Below, one piece after another: positions 45,303 to 54,835 of a stretch of 64,000 bases of DNA. The position numbers were made by a program, and so were the translations under genes. The notes beneath the pieces are model-generated. The model ran no database searches, was not told the origin of the DNA, and was given only the letters and a program-made list of their open reading frames with translations. Within the stretch, counting starts at the first letter, position 1; the number at the start of each line of letters is the position of its first letter. This stretch comes from CAWKKW01 sp963850345 (GTDB taxonomy: Bacteria > Acidobacteriota > Terriglobia > Terriglobales > Acidobacteriaceae). The DNA lies in NCBI GenBank assembly GCA_963850345.1, contig CAWKKW010000005.1, positions 558,001 through 622,000 on the forward strand. The letters run 5' to 3'.

Positions 45303-46079
45303 TTAAGCAACACTCTTGAGCGGAGGCAGCTTTTGCCGATACCGGATCATCAGCCATGCCAGTTTTCTCGCTGACCAATACCGCGGGATATATAGCCCCG
45401 GCTTTGACAGGCAGCGGAACAGCCATCCTAAGCCGAGACCGTCGGCCGACTTGGGGATGTAAACCTGGTCACCGCTGATGAAGGCGATCGCTGCCCCAAT
45501 GCAGTGAATCGCGGGCAGATAGCCGAGATGGCGCTTGATGTAAAGACCCAGCCGCTCCTGCGTGCCCCCGCCGATGGTGATGATCACGTGCCGATAGCGA
45601 TGAACCGCGAGCCGCTTCAGGAGTTCGGGATCGGCGATGTCTCGAGAATAAAAGGGCGCGATGTAAACATCCTGTTCGCGAACCTCGAATCCCTCGTTGC
45701 GCAGCCACTCCAGGTTGCGCTCCGCACTCTTTGCGCTGGCCATGACCCAGAAGGTGTTACCCGGTGCCCTGACCTCGGCATCCTGAAGGAGATTCTGCAG
45801 GTATTCGAGGCCAGAGACACGCTGCACGTTGTCGCGCGTCAACAGGTTCCAGAGCACGACCATGAAGATGCTGTCGGTAATGGCGACATCGGAGCCAAGC
45901 AGCGCCTCGCGGTATTCGCGGCTCACCGGAATATCTTTGAGCGTGGGAGCGGAGGGCGCCACCAGCAGCCCGCCGCCCCTGATCTGCTCAATGCTCTCCT
46001 TCGCGCTTCCGACAAAGAAGTTGACGCCAAGAATCTGCCGGAATTTTGACGCGTTTGATTGGTCTCGGGAAGAAGTCAT
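45303..46079 (-). CDS. WecG/TagA/CpsF family glycosyltransferase
   Basis: A 258-residue enzyme of the WecG/TagA/CpsF family, which adds a ManNAc-type or other sugar to a lipid-linked intermediate on the inner membrane. Key blocks are LLVAPSAPTLKDI, VAITDSIFMVVLWNLL (conserved Asp), VSGLEYLQNLL, NTFWVMASAKSAERNLEWLR, HVIITIGGGTQERLGLYIKR and IHCIGAAIAFISGDQVYIP. The C-terminal basic helix (GWLFRCLSKPGLYIPRYW) is the usual membrane-association segment. It points to lipid-linked oligosaccharide assembly in this locus. Confidence 0.88.
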   Translation of the reverse strand: MTSSRDQSNASKFRQILGVNFFVGSAKESIEQIRGGGLLVAPSAPTLKDIPVSREYREALLGSDVAITDSIFMVVLWNLLTRDNVQRVSGLEYLQNLLQDAEVRAPGNTFWVMASAKSAERNLEWLRNEGFEVREQDVYIAPFYSRDIADPELLKRLAVHRYRHVIITIGGGTQERLGLYIKRHLGYLPAIHCIGAAIAFISGDQVYIPKSADGLGLGWLFRCLSKPGLYIPRYWSARKLAWLMIRYRQKLPPLKSVA

Positions 46080-46243
46080 TGCAAACGAAAGCCTTACTGA
46101 ACTCTTAGTCCTTGAGGTTCTACGCCAGAGACCTTAGTCGAAGTGACGCACTTGAGAACGCAGGCGAACAGCAGCCCGCCCACATGGAATTAGTTTAGCT
46201 CATGGCAAAGAGCCGAGACGGCGCTCGAATCAATCGCGATCCG

Positions 46244-47398
46244 CTACCCACCTGCGGCCGATTGGGGGAAAAGCGAATTTTCTGTCTCCGCCTTTTCGGT
46301 CGGGTGGTGAATGACACGAGGTCTAAGCGACAGTGCAGGCAGTTCGATGACATAGCGCGAGATGAGACTCAACAAGACTGCGCATAGGAAGACAGTAATG
46401 AGCCGAATCGTGTAACGACGCGTATCGCCGTTTGGCAGGTAGCCGAAGAAGTGCTCGTACGCCTGCAGGATCGGCAGATGAAGCATATAGAACGCGTAGC
46501 TGATGAGGCCGAAAAATGTAAGCAACCGAGAGCGAAATATGAACACAGCACGCTCGCCCGAGTGGAGTATGAGCAAACCAACCGTCCCTCCACAAAGCAT
46601 GGTTACGGCCGTTTGATGTAGCGCGTCTCGGAACGCCTCGCTGACCAACGGTCCTGTTAAGAACAATGGAACTAGCAGCAACGCGCCGAAGACCAGAACC
46701 GCAATCAGAACGCGGTCATGGATCGCCTGACGCCGATTCTCTTCGTCTCGCTTTCGAAATGCACAGGCGAGAAGAGCTCCGAAGGCAAGCCCATCGCTCC
46801 GGAGAAACGATAGGTAATAGTTATGGTGGCCGAAGGTAGCGAAGCCAAAACGTAGGAGTATGCAACCGAGCAAAATTCCGAGCGCCCACGCGCCCACCTG
46901 CGAAACAGACCTGCGTCTTACGACCGTAGGCCATATGAGGTAGAACTGCTCTTCGATTGCGAGCGACCAAATAGGAAGCGCAACCGGGGCTGGAACAGCA
47001 AAGAATCGAGTCAGATTTGCGATGAAGAAGACACCGAAGAGCAGGAAACGTCCGGTGTGGGGGAAGAAGATGAAGATGGCAATGAGACAAGTCAGGTAGA
47101 GCGGCAGAATGCGGAGAGCGCGTTTCCAGTAAAAGTCACGATAAAAAGTAGAACTCTTCGAGTCCCGCAGCAGCAAGGAGGTAATTAGAAATCCGGACAA
47201 AACGAAAAACACGTCGACGCCCGCCGCTCCAAACCGGGAGATACTCCTGATAGCCAGAACTGTTGGCCCCCATTGGGTGCTGATTCCGGCAAAACATAGA
47301 TGATGAAAGAAGACGAGCAGTGCGGCTACGCCGCGAAGACCATCGAGTTCGGGAATGTGCGATAGTGAAGTCGGTCTGCTCGATGATCCAGCGGCCAT
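46244..47398 (-). CDS. Acyltransferase 3 family membrane protein
   Basis: A 384-residue integral membrane protein of the AT3 family (OafA/NodX type), which O-acylates surface sugars. The opening IPELDGLRGVAALLVFFHHLCF is diagnostic. About ten membrane helices follow; the VDVFFVLSGFLITSLLL block and SLAIEEQFYLIWP are family hallmarks. The C-terminus lacks an SGNH domain. AGGAG precedes the ATG at 47398. It is divergent from ugd. It probably modifies the polysaccharide made by the surrounding genes; the acyl group and position are unknown. Confidence 0.9.
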   Translation of the reverse strand: MAAGSSSRPTSLSHIPELDGLRGVAALLVFFHHLCFAGISTQWGPTVLAIRSISRFGAAGVDVFFVLSGFLITSLLLRDSKSSTFYRDFYWKRALRILPLYLTCLIAIFIFFPHTGRFLLFGVFFIANLTRFFAVPAPVALPIWSLAIEEQFYLIWPTVVRRRSVSQVGAWALGILLGCILLRFGFATFGHHNYYLSFLRSDGLAFGALLACAFRKRDEENRRQAIHDRVLIAVLVFGALLLVPLFLTGPLVSEAFRDALHQTAVTMLCGGTVGLLILHSGERAVFIFRSRLLTFFGLISYAFYMLHLPILQAYEHFFGYLPNGDTRRYTIRLITVFLCAVLLSLISRYVIELPALSLRPRVIHHPTEKAETENSLFPQSAAGG

Positions 47399-47620
47399 TC
47401 AAGACTCCTGCGGGGGATTTGGCTGGTAGCCTGAGGCTGAGGTGGGACGTGATCGATGGCGGCTGCGTGTTAGCGAACCGCGAGCTTTAGATGCAGCTTC
47501 TTCTACTTGCGCTGTAAGCCTCACCAACTTTCGCAAAAGGGAAGACTTTCTGCGTCTACAAGGGCTTTCCAAGCACGGTTTGCGTAGTTTCTTGAGCCAT
47601 CGTTTGCTATTGTAACGGCT

Positions 47621-49021
47621 ATGAATGCTGAGCTCCAGATAACGGTAGTGGGTTCAGGCTACGTTGGCCTAGTGGCGGCGGTTTGCTTCGCGGAACTGGG
47701 TCACAAAGTGGTCTGTGTCGACAACGATGAAGCAAAAGTCAACGCACTAAAGTCCGGCATTATCCCGATCCATGAACTTCATCTTCCAGAACTGCTGGGA
47801 CGATTTCTTAACGATCGCGTAATCTTCGAAACCGATCTCGGATCGGCCGCGCGCAACTCCGACATCATCTTCATCGCCGTAGGCACACCGCAGAGCGAGA
47901 CGGGAGACGCGGATCTCTCGTATGTCGAAGCGGTGGCTTGCGAGATCGCTCGGTCCCTCGACAGCTACACCGTCATCACGGAAAAGAGCACCGTCCCGGT
48001 CTACACCAACGAATGGATTCGCCGCGTGATCGAACGCAACGGCGGTGCCCGCGAGATGTTCGACGTGACGTCGAACCCGGAGTTTCTCCGCGAAGGTACG
48101 GCTGTTGCAGACTTTCTGCACCCCGATCGCATCGTGGTGGGTGCCGACAGCCCGCGCGCCGCGTCGGTGCTGCGCAAGGTTTATGCGCCGCTCACTTCGG
48201 GCGAATACTATCTCCGGCATGATGCAATCCCCGGCAGGCGGACAGCAGATGCGCCACCACCGCTGCTACTTACCTCGACCAAGAGCGCCGAGATCATCAA
48301 GCATGCCTCGAACGCATTCCTGGCCATGAAGATCTCTTTCATCAATGCTGTCGCGAACCTGTGCGAGTCGGTCGATGCGAACGTAGAAGAAGTAGCCAAA
48401 GGCGTTGGTATGGACGAGCGGATCGGCCCTCGCTTCCTGCGCCCCGGCATCGGCTACGGCGGATCATGTTTCCCTAAGGATGTGGCTGCGTTCAGGTCTG
48501 TGGCTGAACACCTCGGATTGGATTTCAATCTGTTGAACGAGGTAGAACGAATCAACGCGGCGCAGAAGAAGCGTTTTCTGGCCAAGGTTCGCTCCACGCT
48601 TTGGACGCTGCGTGGTAAGAGGCTCGGTATTTTGGGCCTGGCGTTCAAGGGCGACACCGATGACATTCGCGAGTCTCCGGCCATCGAGATGGCGCAGATG
48701 CTGCTGGCCGAGGGTTGCATCCTCACCGCTTACGATCCCGCCGCGATGAGTCGGGCCGAGGCCGTGCTGCCGCCCAGCAACAAGATGCGTTACGCCGAAG
48801 ACGCGTATGCGGCCGCGGAAGATGCGGATGCGCTGCTGGTTCTAACTGATTGGTGCGAATTTGCGGAGTTGGATCTACGGCGTTTGCAGCTTGCATTACG
48901 GTATCCGATCGTGATCGATGGGCGAAACCTGTTCGACCCAGACACGATGGCCGAGCATGGATTCACGTATCTGAGTATTGGCCGTCCGGCAGCGCAACCC
49001 GTGCGCGTGCCTGTAAGCTGA
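47621..49021 (+). CDS. ugd: UDP-glucose 6-dehydrogenase
   Basis: A 466-residue UDP-glucose/GDP-mannose dehydrogenase family enzyme producing UDP-glucuronate. The NAD site is VVGSGYVGLVAAVCFAELGH, with VCVDND after it. The conserved EKSTVPVYT and NPEFLREGTAVADF blocks, the catalytic Cys in GYGGSCFPKDV, and the C-terminal domain LGLAFKGDTDDIRESP are all present. Length fits the family. No ribosome site precedes the ATG at 47621; TATTGT ends 10 bases upstream, so the transcript may be nearly leaderless. A strong intrinsic terminator follows. It supplies uronic acid precursors for the glycan. Confidence 0.95.
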   Translation: MNAELQITVVGSGYVGLVAAVCFAELGHKVVCVDNDEAKVNALKSGIIPIHELHLPELLGRFLNDRVIFETDLGSAARNSDIIFIAVGTPQSETGDADLSYVEAVACEIARSLDSYTVITEKSTVPVYTNEWIRRVIERNGGAREMFDVTSNPEFLREGTAVADFLHPDRIVVGADSPRAASVLRKVYAPLTSGEYYLRHDAIPGRRTADAPPPLLLTSTKSAEIIKHASNAFLAMKISFINAVANLCESVDANVEEVAKGVGMDERIGPRFLRPGIGYGGSCFPKDVAAFRSVAEHLGLDFNLLNEVERINAAQKKRFLAKVRSTLWTLRGKRLGILGLAFKGDTDDIRESPAIEMAQMLLAEGCILTAYDPAAMSRAEAVLPPSNKMRYAEDAYAAAEDADALLVLTDWCEFAELDLRRLQLALRYPIVIDGRNLFDPDTMAEHGFTYLSIGRPAAQPVRVPVS

Positions 49022-49059
49022 CCAGATCACTCGATTCACACGCTCCTGAACGCACATCG

Positions 49060-49102
49060 AAAGCAAACGGCAACCGACAATCATCCGGTTGCCGTTTGCT
49101 TT
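49060..49102 (+). terminator. Intrinsic terminator after ugd
   Basis: The 17-bp arms 49060-49076 and 49086-49102 pair perfectly around a 9-base loop, with AACGGCAACC/GGTTGCCGTT in the stem and a TTTTT run at 49100-49104. It lies 40 bases after the ugd stop. Confidence 0.9.
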
Positions 49103-49282
49103 TTCGGTTCAACTTGACGCTGGGTGTGAACTGAAGGTCGGCTCTTGAAGTGAGACCTTGGTTTGCAAAAACCTGCTTCGTCTCTGGCGATCGGCCACTT
49201 GCGAAGGCAACAAACTCATGTAAGTTAGAGCCATCGGGAGATGTTCGCAGCAACTCCACTCCAACTTCATTGAGAAAGCCAC

Positions 49283-49999
49283 GTGACCCAGCACCTGTTT
49301 GAGAAGTACTACTACTCGAGACGCGAGTTCCGCGGTGGCACTGCGCCCTTTCACGACCTGTGCAAGGAAAATCTGCGGAGTGGCATGAAGATTCTGGAGA
49401 TCGGAGCCGGCCCCTCAAATGGAACCACGAGTATGCTCGCTGCCATCGGACCGGTGACAGGCCTCGACATCAGCGACGACGTGCTGGCAAACAAAGCCTG
49501 CTCTGACACCGTGTTGTTCGATGGCCTTCAGTTCCCCCTTCCGGATCAATCCTTCGACGCCTGCATTTCCAATTGGGTCCTGGAGCACGTCGCTCATCCC
49601 GCTCTTCACTTTCGAGAAGTCGCCAGGGTACTTCGCCCGGGCGGCGTCTATTGCTTCCGCACAGCAAATCTGTATCACTACGTGATGCTTGGTTCACGGC
49701 TGATGCCGCACTCACTACACCTAAGGCTGGCCAATCGTCTGAGAGGACTCGGTGCTGCGGCACACGACCCTTGGCCTACGTACTATCGCGCCAACCGCAG
49801 AAGTAAGCTCAAGCGGCTCATCGAACTGGCCGGCCTCGAGCAAGCGCAACTTCAGTTGATCGAGCCGGAGCCCTCCTACGGACGAGCCCATGCTGCACTG
49901 TTCTATCCCATGATGGCGTATGAGCGAATCGTCAACTCCAGCAGCAGCTTCGAAAATCTGCGGGTCACCATTCTCGGCTCCAGTCGCAAGCCCGCGTAG
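49283..49999 (+). CDS. Class I SAM-dependent methyltransferase
   Basis: A 238-residue methyltransferase of the Methyltransf_11 type. Motif I is ILEIGAGPSNGTTSML near residue 37, followed by VTGLDISDDVLAN, FPLPDQSFDACISNWVLEHVAHP (motifs II/III) and EVARVLRPGGVYCFRTAN. The C-terminal helical part (YYRANRRSKLKRLIELAGL) is typical of sugar or lipid methyltransferases. It starts with GTG at 49283 after a weak GAG-type ribosome site. The substrate is unknown; the polysaccharide context suggests glycan O-methylation. Confidence 0.85.
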   Translation: MTQHLFEKYYYSRREFRGGTAPFHDLCKENLRSGMKILEIGAGPSNGTTSMLAAIGPVTGLDISDDVLANKACSDTVLFDGLQFPLPDQSFDACISNWVLEHVAHPALHFREVARVLRPGGVYCFRTANLYHYVMLGSRLMPHSLHLRLANRLRGLGAAAHDPWPTYYRANRRSKLKRLIELAGLEQAQLQLIEPEPSYGRAHAALFYPMMAYERIVNSSSSFENLRVTILGSSRKPA

Positions 50000-50046
50000 A
50001 GCGATTACGCACATGCCGATCCCAGCAGCTCGACGGCTGCCGCAAC

Positions 50047-51384
50047 TCAGACGATCTGCAATCCAGCTTTCGCGGTCGCAGCAAACTGCGTCATCGAATC
50101 CACAATGAAGTCCAGCATCTCCCTCGTCAGGCCCGGGAACACGCCGATCCAGAAGACCTGGTTCATCACGAAATCGGTATTCGTGAGACTGCCCACCACA
50201 CGATGTTCATACCCCTCATAGGCAGGCTGCCGCAGCAGGTTGCCCGCGAAGAGCAGCCGTGTTCCGATCTTGTTTGCTTCCAGGTGTCGCGTGAGTTGTT
50301 CGCGCGTGAAGGGCGCATCCGGTTTTACTCCGATGGGAAAGCCGAACCAGCTCGGATCGGAATTTTCCCCGGCCACCGGTAGCAGCAAAAATTCGTCCAG
50401 CGAACGCAGCGCCGCCTTCAGGTACGCAAAGTTTTCTTTTCGTTTCTCGATGAACTCGGGCAGCTTCTCAATCTGCGAAACCCCAAGCGCCGCCTGCATA
50501 TCGGTCGCCTTCAGGTTATAGCCCACATGCGAATAGGTGTACTTGTGATCGTAGCCGCAGGGCAACGTCCCGAGCTGCCAATCGAAGCGCTTCCCGCAGG
50601 TGTTGTCCATCCCCGGCTCGCACCAGCAGTCCCGTCCCCAGTCGCGAAAGCTGTCGATCAGCACCTGCAAGGCAGGCTTGTCAGTCAGCACCGCGCCGCC
50701 TTCACCCATGGTGATGTGGTGCGCCGGATAAAAGCTGACGGTGGCAATGTCGCCAAAGGTTCCGACCTTTTGACCGTTGTAAGTCGACCCAAGCGCATCG
50801 CAGCAGTCCTCAATCAGCCACAGGTTGTACTTCCTGCAGAACGAGGTGACCGCGTCCAAATTGAATACGTTACCGAGCGTGTGCGCAATCATCACCGCCT
50901 TGACCTTCGAACTGTAAGCCGACTCTAGTTGGCTCACATCGATTTCGTAGGTTGGCAGGGTCACGTCGAGAAAGACGGGGACCAGGCGATTTTGCAAGAT
51001 CGGATTCACGGTGGTGGGAAAGCCCGCCGCGACGGTGATGACTTCGTCGCCCGGCTTCAGTTGACGATCGCGCAGCTTCGGTGACGTGAGCGCGCTCAGC
51101 GCGACCAGGTTGGCGCTTGATCCGGAGTTGACCAGCGAAGCCGACCTCACGCCGACAAACCGCGCCAGCTTGCGTTCAAAGTCCTTGGCGAACCGCCCGG
51201 TCGTGAACCAACCATCGAGTGCCGAATCCACCACGGAGCAGATGTCCTCCGCCCGGATGACCTTACCCGACACCGGCACAGTCGAAGCACCGGGAACAAA
51301 TTCTTTGGCAGCGAAGGCTTCGGCGTGGTACTCCGCCGTAAGCTCCAGAATCTGCTTTCGCAGCTGTTCGGAACGCTCACTCAT
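50047..51384 (-). CDS. rfbH: CDP-4-dehydro-6-deoxyglucose 3-dehydrase (E1), RfbH/DdhC
   Basis: A 445-residue PMP-dependent, iron-sulfur dehydrase removing the C-3 hydroxyl of CDP-4-keto-6-deoxyglucose. It belongs to the DegT/AHBA aminotransferase fold, but the PLP-binding Lys is replaced by His (SFYPAHHITMGEGGAV), the hallmark of E1. The [2Fe-2S] Cys cluster is visible as DCWCEPGMDNTC with further Cys in TLPCGYDH. The start is the ATG at 51384, MSERSEQLRKQILEL; upstream in-frame codons are not conserved. It lies on the opposite strand, 5 kb from rfbF and rfbG, which make its substrate. The electron-supplying E3 reductase is not in the window. Confidence 0.93.
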   Translation of the reverse strand: MSERSEQLRKQILELTAEYHAEAFAAKEFVPGASTVPVSGKVIRAEDICSVVDSALDGWFTTGRFAKDFERKLARFVGVRSASLVNSGSSANLVALSALTSPKLRDRQLKPGDEVITVAAGFPTTVNPILQNRLVPVFLDVTLPTYEIDVSQLESAYSSKVKAVMIAHTLGNVFNLDAVTSFCRKYNLWLIEDCCDALGSTYNGQKVGTFGDIATVSFYPAHHITMGEGGAVLTDKPALQVLIDSFRDWGRDCWCEPGMDNTCGKRFDWQLGTLPCGYDHKYTYSHVGYNLKATDMQAALGVSQIEKLPEFIEKRKENFAYLKAALRSLDEFLLLPVAGENSDPSWFGFPIGVKPDAPFTREQLTRHLEANKIGTRLLFAGNLLRQPAYEGYEHRVVGSLTNTDFVMNQVFWIGVFPGLTREMLDFIVDSMTQFAATAKAGLQIV

Positions 51385-51562
51385 GATGGTTTTAGGATAC
51401 ACAATCCAGCCACCCGGTCCGGCGGCGAGCAACGGCATCATGGCCTGCACCATCCACCACTCCTGTAGAGTAAACGTTGAGGTCTTCTCGGTCGCGCCGC
51501 ATCGAAGCGACGAAGCTTGGCGGCAGTTTTCGTAGCTCATTCACGCGATTGGAGCCGGTTCT

Positions 51563-52966
51563 TTGCCCGTAAATCCATCCAACGAAGCACCGGTGCAAGC
51601 TACCATGCGGCCGCTGCGCCGGCTTGCCCACATGATCGGGCTGGATCGCGCCATTTTCTTCACCGTGCTGGCTCGCGGGTGGACCAGTGCCGCGGGCCTG
51701 ATCACGGTGCTGTTGATCGCTCGCTTTCTCTCGCCTGCAGAACAGGGCTACTACTACACCTTTGCCAGCCTGATCGCACTGCAGATCGTCTTCGAGCTCG
51801 GCTTTTCGTTTGTGCTCATGCAGTTGGCCAGCCATGAGAGCGCGCACCTCACGATTGCGCCCGATGGCGCCATCTCCGGTGATCCGGTAGCGCATGCGCG
51901 GCTGGCCTCGGCGCTGCAAAAGTCCGTTCGCTGGTACGGAGCTGGTTCGCTGCTGCTTGCCGCCACGCTCATTCCCGCGGGCCTTTACTTCTTCGCTTCG
52001 CACCAACATCTCGGGGCTGCGGTGCACTGGCAAGCTCCATGGATTGCCGCCGCCATTGCCGCAGTGTGTGCCTTTCAAATTGATCCCGTCTTTTCGTTCT
52101 TTGAGGGATGCGGATTCGTCGCCAAGGTGGCGCACATGCGATGGCTGCAGGCGATCCTGGGCAGCCTGCTGGGCTGGATCGCGCTGGCCACGCATCATGG
52201 CTTATTCGCCCCCGCAATGGTGATTGCCGGACAGGTCATCGTGGGCGCAGGCTGGCTGTTTCTGCGCCGGCGCATGCTGACTCACCTGCTTACGTACAAC
52301 ACCGCAGGCCAGCACATCTCCTGGCGCGGAGAGATCTGGCCGTTCCAGTGGCGCATCGCCATCAGCTGGTTTTCGTCTTACTTTATCTTCCAGACCTTCA
52401 ACCCGTTCCTGTTTGCATACCAGGGTCCGGTCGCGGCGGGGCAGATGGGTATGTCACTCAGCTTTGCCAACACGCTGCTGTCCGTGGCCATGTCATGGGT
52501 CTCGACCAAGGCAGCTCCGTTCGGCACGCTCATCGCACAAAAGCGCTACGACGAACTGGACAGGGTCTTCTTCCGCGCGTTGTGGCAGTCGACCGGCCTG
52601 TTCGCAGCGGGAGCGCTGGCAATCTGGCTCACAGCCACCTATCTCTTCGTGCACCAGCTTCCTGTTTCGAAGAAGCTGCTTCCGCCCTTACCGTTTGGTC
52701 TCCTGCTGCTGGCTACCATGATCAATCACATGGGCGGCGCAGCGGCGACTTATCTGCGAGCACATAAACAAGAGAAGCTCGTGACCCTATCTATAGCGAT
52801 GGCGGTAATGACCCTGGCTTCAAATTACATCTTCGCTGGGCGAGCAGGTGCCCTCGGCATGGTAGTGGGTTATCTATTAATACTTGTGGTTAGCGTTTTT
52901 GGTATCGAGGCATTTACGTTTACGAAATACAGGAGGCTCTGGCACTCTCCCGAAGTGGAGTTGTGA
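51563..52966 (+). CDS. Polysaccharide flippase (Wzx-like, MATE/MOP superfamily)
   Basis: A 467-residue integral membrane protein with about 12 helices, of the O-antigen/polysaccharide flippase type that moves lipid-linked repeat units to the periplasmic side. It opens IFFTVLARGWTSAAGLITVLLIARFLSPAEQGYYYTF, a classic Wzx beginning. Basic loops and aromatic helices follow (WRIAISWFSSYFIFQTFNPFL). A TTG at 51563 with GGAG 8 bases upstream is the likely start; ATG 51605 is an alternative. It is followed after 6 bases by a GT2 gene and probably co-transcribed with it. No Wzy polymerase is recognised in the window. Confidence 0.88.
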   Translation: MPVNPSNEAPVQATMRPLRRLAHMIGLDRAIFFTVLARGWTSAAGLITVLLIARFLSPAEQGYYYTFASLIALQIVFELGFSFVLMQLASHESAHLTIAPDGAISGDPVAHARLASALQKSVRWYGAGSLLLAATLIPAGLYFFASHQHLGAAVHWQAPWIAAAIAAVCAFQIDPVFSFFEGCGFVAKVAHMRWLQAILGSLLGWIALATHHGLFAPAMVIAGQVIVGAGWLFLRRRMLTHLLTYNTAGQHISWRGEIWPFQWRIAISWFSSYFIFQTFNPFLFAYQGPVAAGQMGMSLSFANTLLSVAMSWVSTKAAPFGTLIAQKRYDELDRVFFRALWQSTGLFAAGALAIWLTATYLFVHQLPVSKKLLPPLPFGLLLLATMINHMGGAAATYLRAHKQEKLVTLSIAMAVMTLASNYIFAGRAGALGMVVGYLLILVVSVFGIEAFTFTKYRRLWHSPEVEL

Positions 52967-52972
52967 TGGATT

Positions 52973-53764
52973 ATGCCTGACTCGATCAAAAGCTCAATCC
53001 AGGGAGGAAGACGTCTGGCGCAAACGCCGAGGCATGAGAGAGCTCTTGTGTCGATTGTTGCCGTCGTCTTTCGTGCTCGACGGGAATTGCTGGCCCTGCT
53101 GGAGAGTGTCGCGCCGATGTTTGGGCCTTCGCTCGAGGTGATTGTGATCGACGGAGGATCTCAGGACGGCACTATCGAGTTGTTGCAGGACTGGAATGAC
53201 AGAGTCGATTACTGGATTAGCGAACCAGATGCGGGCATCTATGACGCAATGAACAAGGGTGTGGCTGTTGCCACGGGAGATTACGTGCTTCATCTGAACG
53301 CCGGAGATAGACTTCGTCATTTACCTTTCGATGAACTGAAGCAATGCAAAGCAGACAACATTGACGCAGCCTGCTTTGCTGTCGACATGGCCGGTTTTGG
53401 TATACACCGCCCCAGGACAGGATTTCTCCTTCGATTTTCCAATTCTTGGCACCATCAAGGTACGTTTTACCATCGCGCAGATCATCTTGGATACAATCCA
53501 CTGTACCGGGTGTTCGGAGACTTCGATCTAAACCAACGAATGGTGAAGAGTGGGAAGTCCGTTCGACTCTTTGATGTTGTAGTCGCTGAGCAGGCTGTTG
53601 TCGGAGTTTCAGCGAATCAGGCGACTTACCAGGAACAATACGCTCTGATACGAACGAACTTTGGGCTTCCCTATGTCTGGCTCGCGCGAATCTGGCGTCG
53701 AATCTTTCCGGTTGTTGCCTGGATGAAGCGCCGCTCCGAAAACGAATCGCAGTCACCTCAGTGA
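52973..53764 (+). CDS. Glycosyltransferase family 2 (WcaE-like)
   Basis: A 263-residue GT-A enzyme, paralogous to the minus-strand GT2 at 43.5-44.3 kb: VSIVAVVFRARRELLALLESV, EVIVIDGGSQDGTIELLQDW, ISEPDAGIYDAMNKGVAVATGDYVLHLNAGD. The C-terminal part contains SNSWHHQGTFYHR and FGDFDLNQRM, typical acceptor-side motifs. It follows the flippase by 6 bases. The stop overlaps or closely precedes the next GT2, so the three genes form one unit. Sugar specificity is unknown. Confidence 0.88.
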   Translation: MPDSIKSSIQGGRRLAQTPRHERALVSIVAVVFRARRELLALLESVAPMFGPSLEVIVIDGGSQDGTIELLQDWNDRVDYWISEPDAGIYDAMNKGVAVATGDYVLHLNAGDRLRHLPFDELKQCKADNIDAACFAVDMAGFGIHRPRTGFLLRFSNSWHHQGTFYHRADHLGYNPLYRVFGDFDLNQRMVKSGKSVRLFDVVVAEQAVVGVSANQATYQEQYALIRTNFGLPYVWLARIWRRIFPVVAWMKRRSENESQSPQ

Positions 53765-53778
53765 GATGGACGGTCCCG

Positions 53779-54747
53779 ATGCGAATCTCCATTGCGATGT
53801 GCACATACAACGGAGAGAAATACCTGCGAACGCAGCTTAAAAGTTTTGTAAGTCAGACCCATCAGCCACACGAGCTTGTGGTCTGCGATGACGGGTCAAC
53901 TGACACCACTCTGGCCATTGTTGACGAGTTTGCTCAAACAGCCGAATTCGCCGTCCGCATATTTAAGAATGAGCGCAATCTTGGCTCTACCAAGAACTTC
54001 GAAAAAGCCATCACTCTTTGCGAAGGGGATTTGATCGCGCTCTCGGATCAGGACGATGAATGGTATGAAGACAAGCTAGCCAGGATGCATCAGCTGTTCG
54101 AGAACCTGCCGAAAGTCTCAGCCGCTTTCAGCGATGCAGATGTCGTTGACGAGAACTCGATATCGACGAATCGGAGACTATGGGAAAGCGTTTCTTTTGT
54201 TCCAAGCAAAAAAGCTCCCTACTCCGGTTCAGAGATCACCGCGGCATTGTTCAAGCTGAATTACATTGCGACGGGCGCCACGATGGTACTTCGATCAGAC
54301 TTTCGCAGAGATTTTATGCCCATTCCAGACTCGTGGGTTCACGATGCCTGGATCTCCTGGATAGCAGCAGTACGAGGGCGGCTTGCAACTGTTCCATCCG
54401 CGACGATCCGCTATCGAATTCATACTACGCAGCAGGTTGGACTGCCTCCGCCGTCCTTCGTCGCTCACTTGGCGGTTGCCACAAAAAATCAGCTCTACTT
54501 TCGAACTCTAGCGGTACGCCTCCGAGGTCTGCTGGGCTACTTAGAGGGGTGTCAGCAAGATGACCAGTTGATGAAGATTATTCCGGACCTGCAAGCTAAG
54601 GTCCAGCACGCAGAAGGGAGGGCGTGTTTGAGCGGCAATCTAATTCAACGCGCGCGCTGGATTTTCCAGACCAGAAAGGAGTACCTGCGCTACTCGCGAG
54701 GGCTTATTGCAATGGTTTCAGACACCCTAATCGTAAATAGAACCTGA
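53779..54747 (+). CDS. Glycosyltransferase family 2 (rhamnosyltransferase-like)
   Basis: A 322-residue GT2 enzyme. RISIAMCTYNGEKYLRTQLKSFVSQ opens the Rossmann-like donor domain; LVVCDDGSTDTT holds the first acidic site and GDLIALSDQDDEWYEDKL is the DxD-like motif of the WcaA/rhamnosyltransferase group. IATGATMVLRSDF and SWVHDAWISW form the acceptor side. I chose ATG 53779, with GGACGG upstream. A GTG at 53761 would overlap the preceding stop as GTGA and add six residues. It is the third gene of the flippase-GT2-GT2 unit. Confidence 0.88.
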   Translation: MRISIAMCTYNGEKYLRTQLKSFVSQTHQPHELVVCDDGSTDTTLAIVDEFAQTAEFAVRIFKNERNLGSTKNFEKAITLCEGDLIALSDQDDEWYEDKLARMHQLFENLPKVSAAFSDADVVDENSISTNRRLWESVSFVPSKKAPYSGSEITAALFKLNYIATGATMVLRSDFRRDFMPIPDSWVHDAWISWIAAVRGRLATVPSATIRYRIHTTQQVGLPPPSFVAHLAVATKNQLYFRTLAVRLRGLLGYLEGCQQDDQLMKIIPDLQAKVQHAEGRACLSGNLIQRARWIFQTRKEYLRYSRGLIAMVSDTLIVNRT

Positions 54748-54835
54748 CTAGCTGACGAGCCCGACTATAACGAGGATATTAGTGAGACCAGCGGTTGATG
54801 GCGGAAAGTTCGAGTTACTTGCAGAGAATAGGCTC

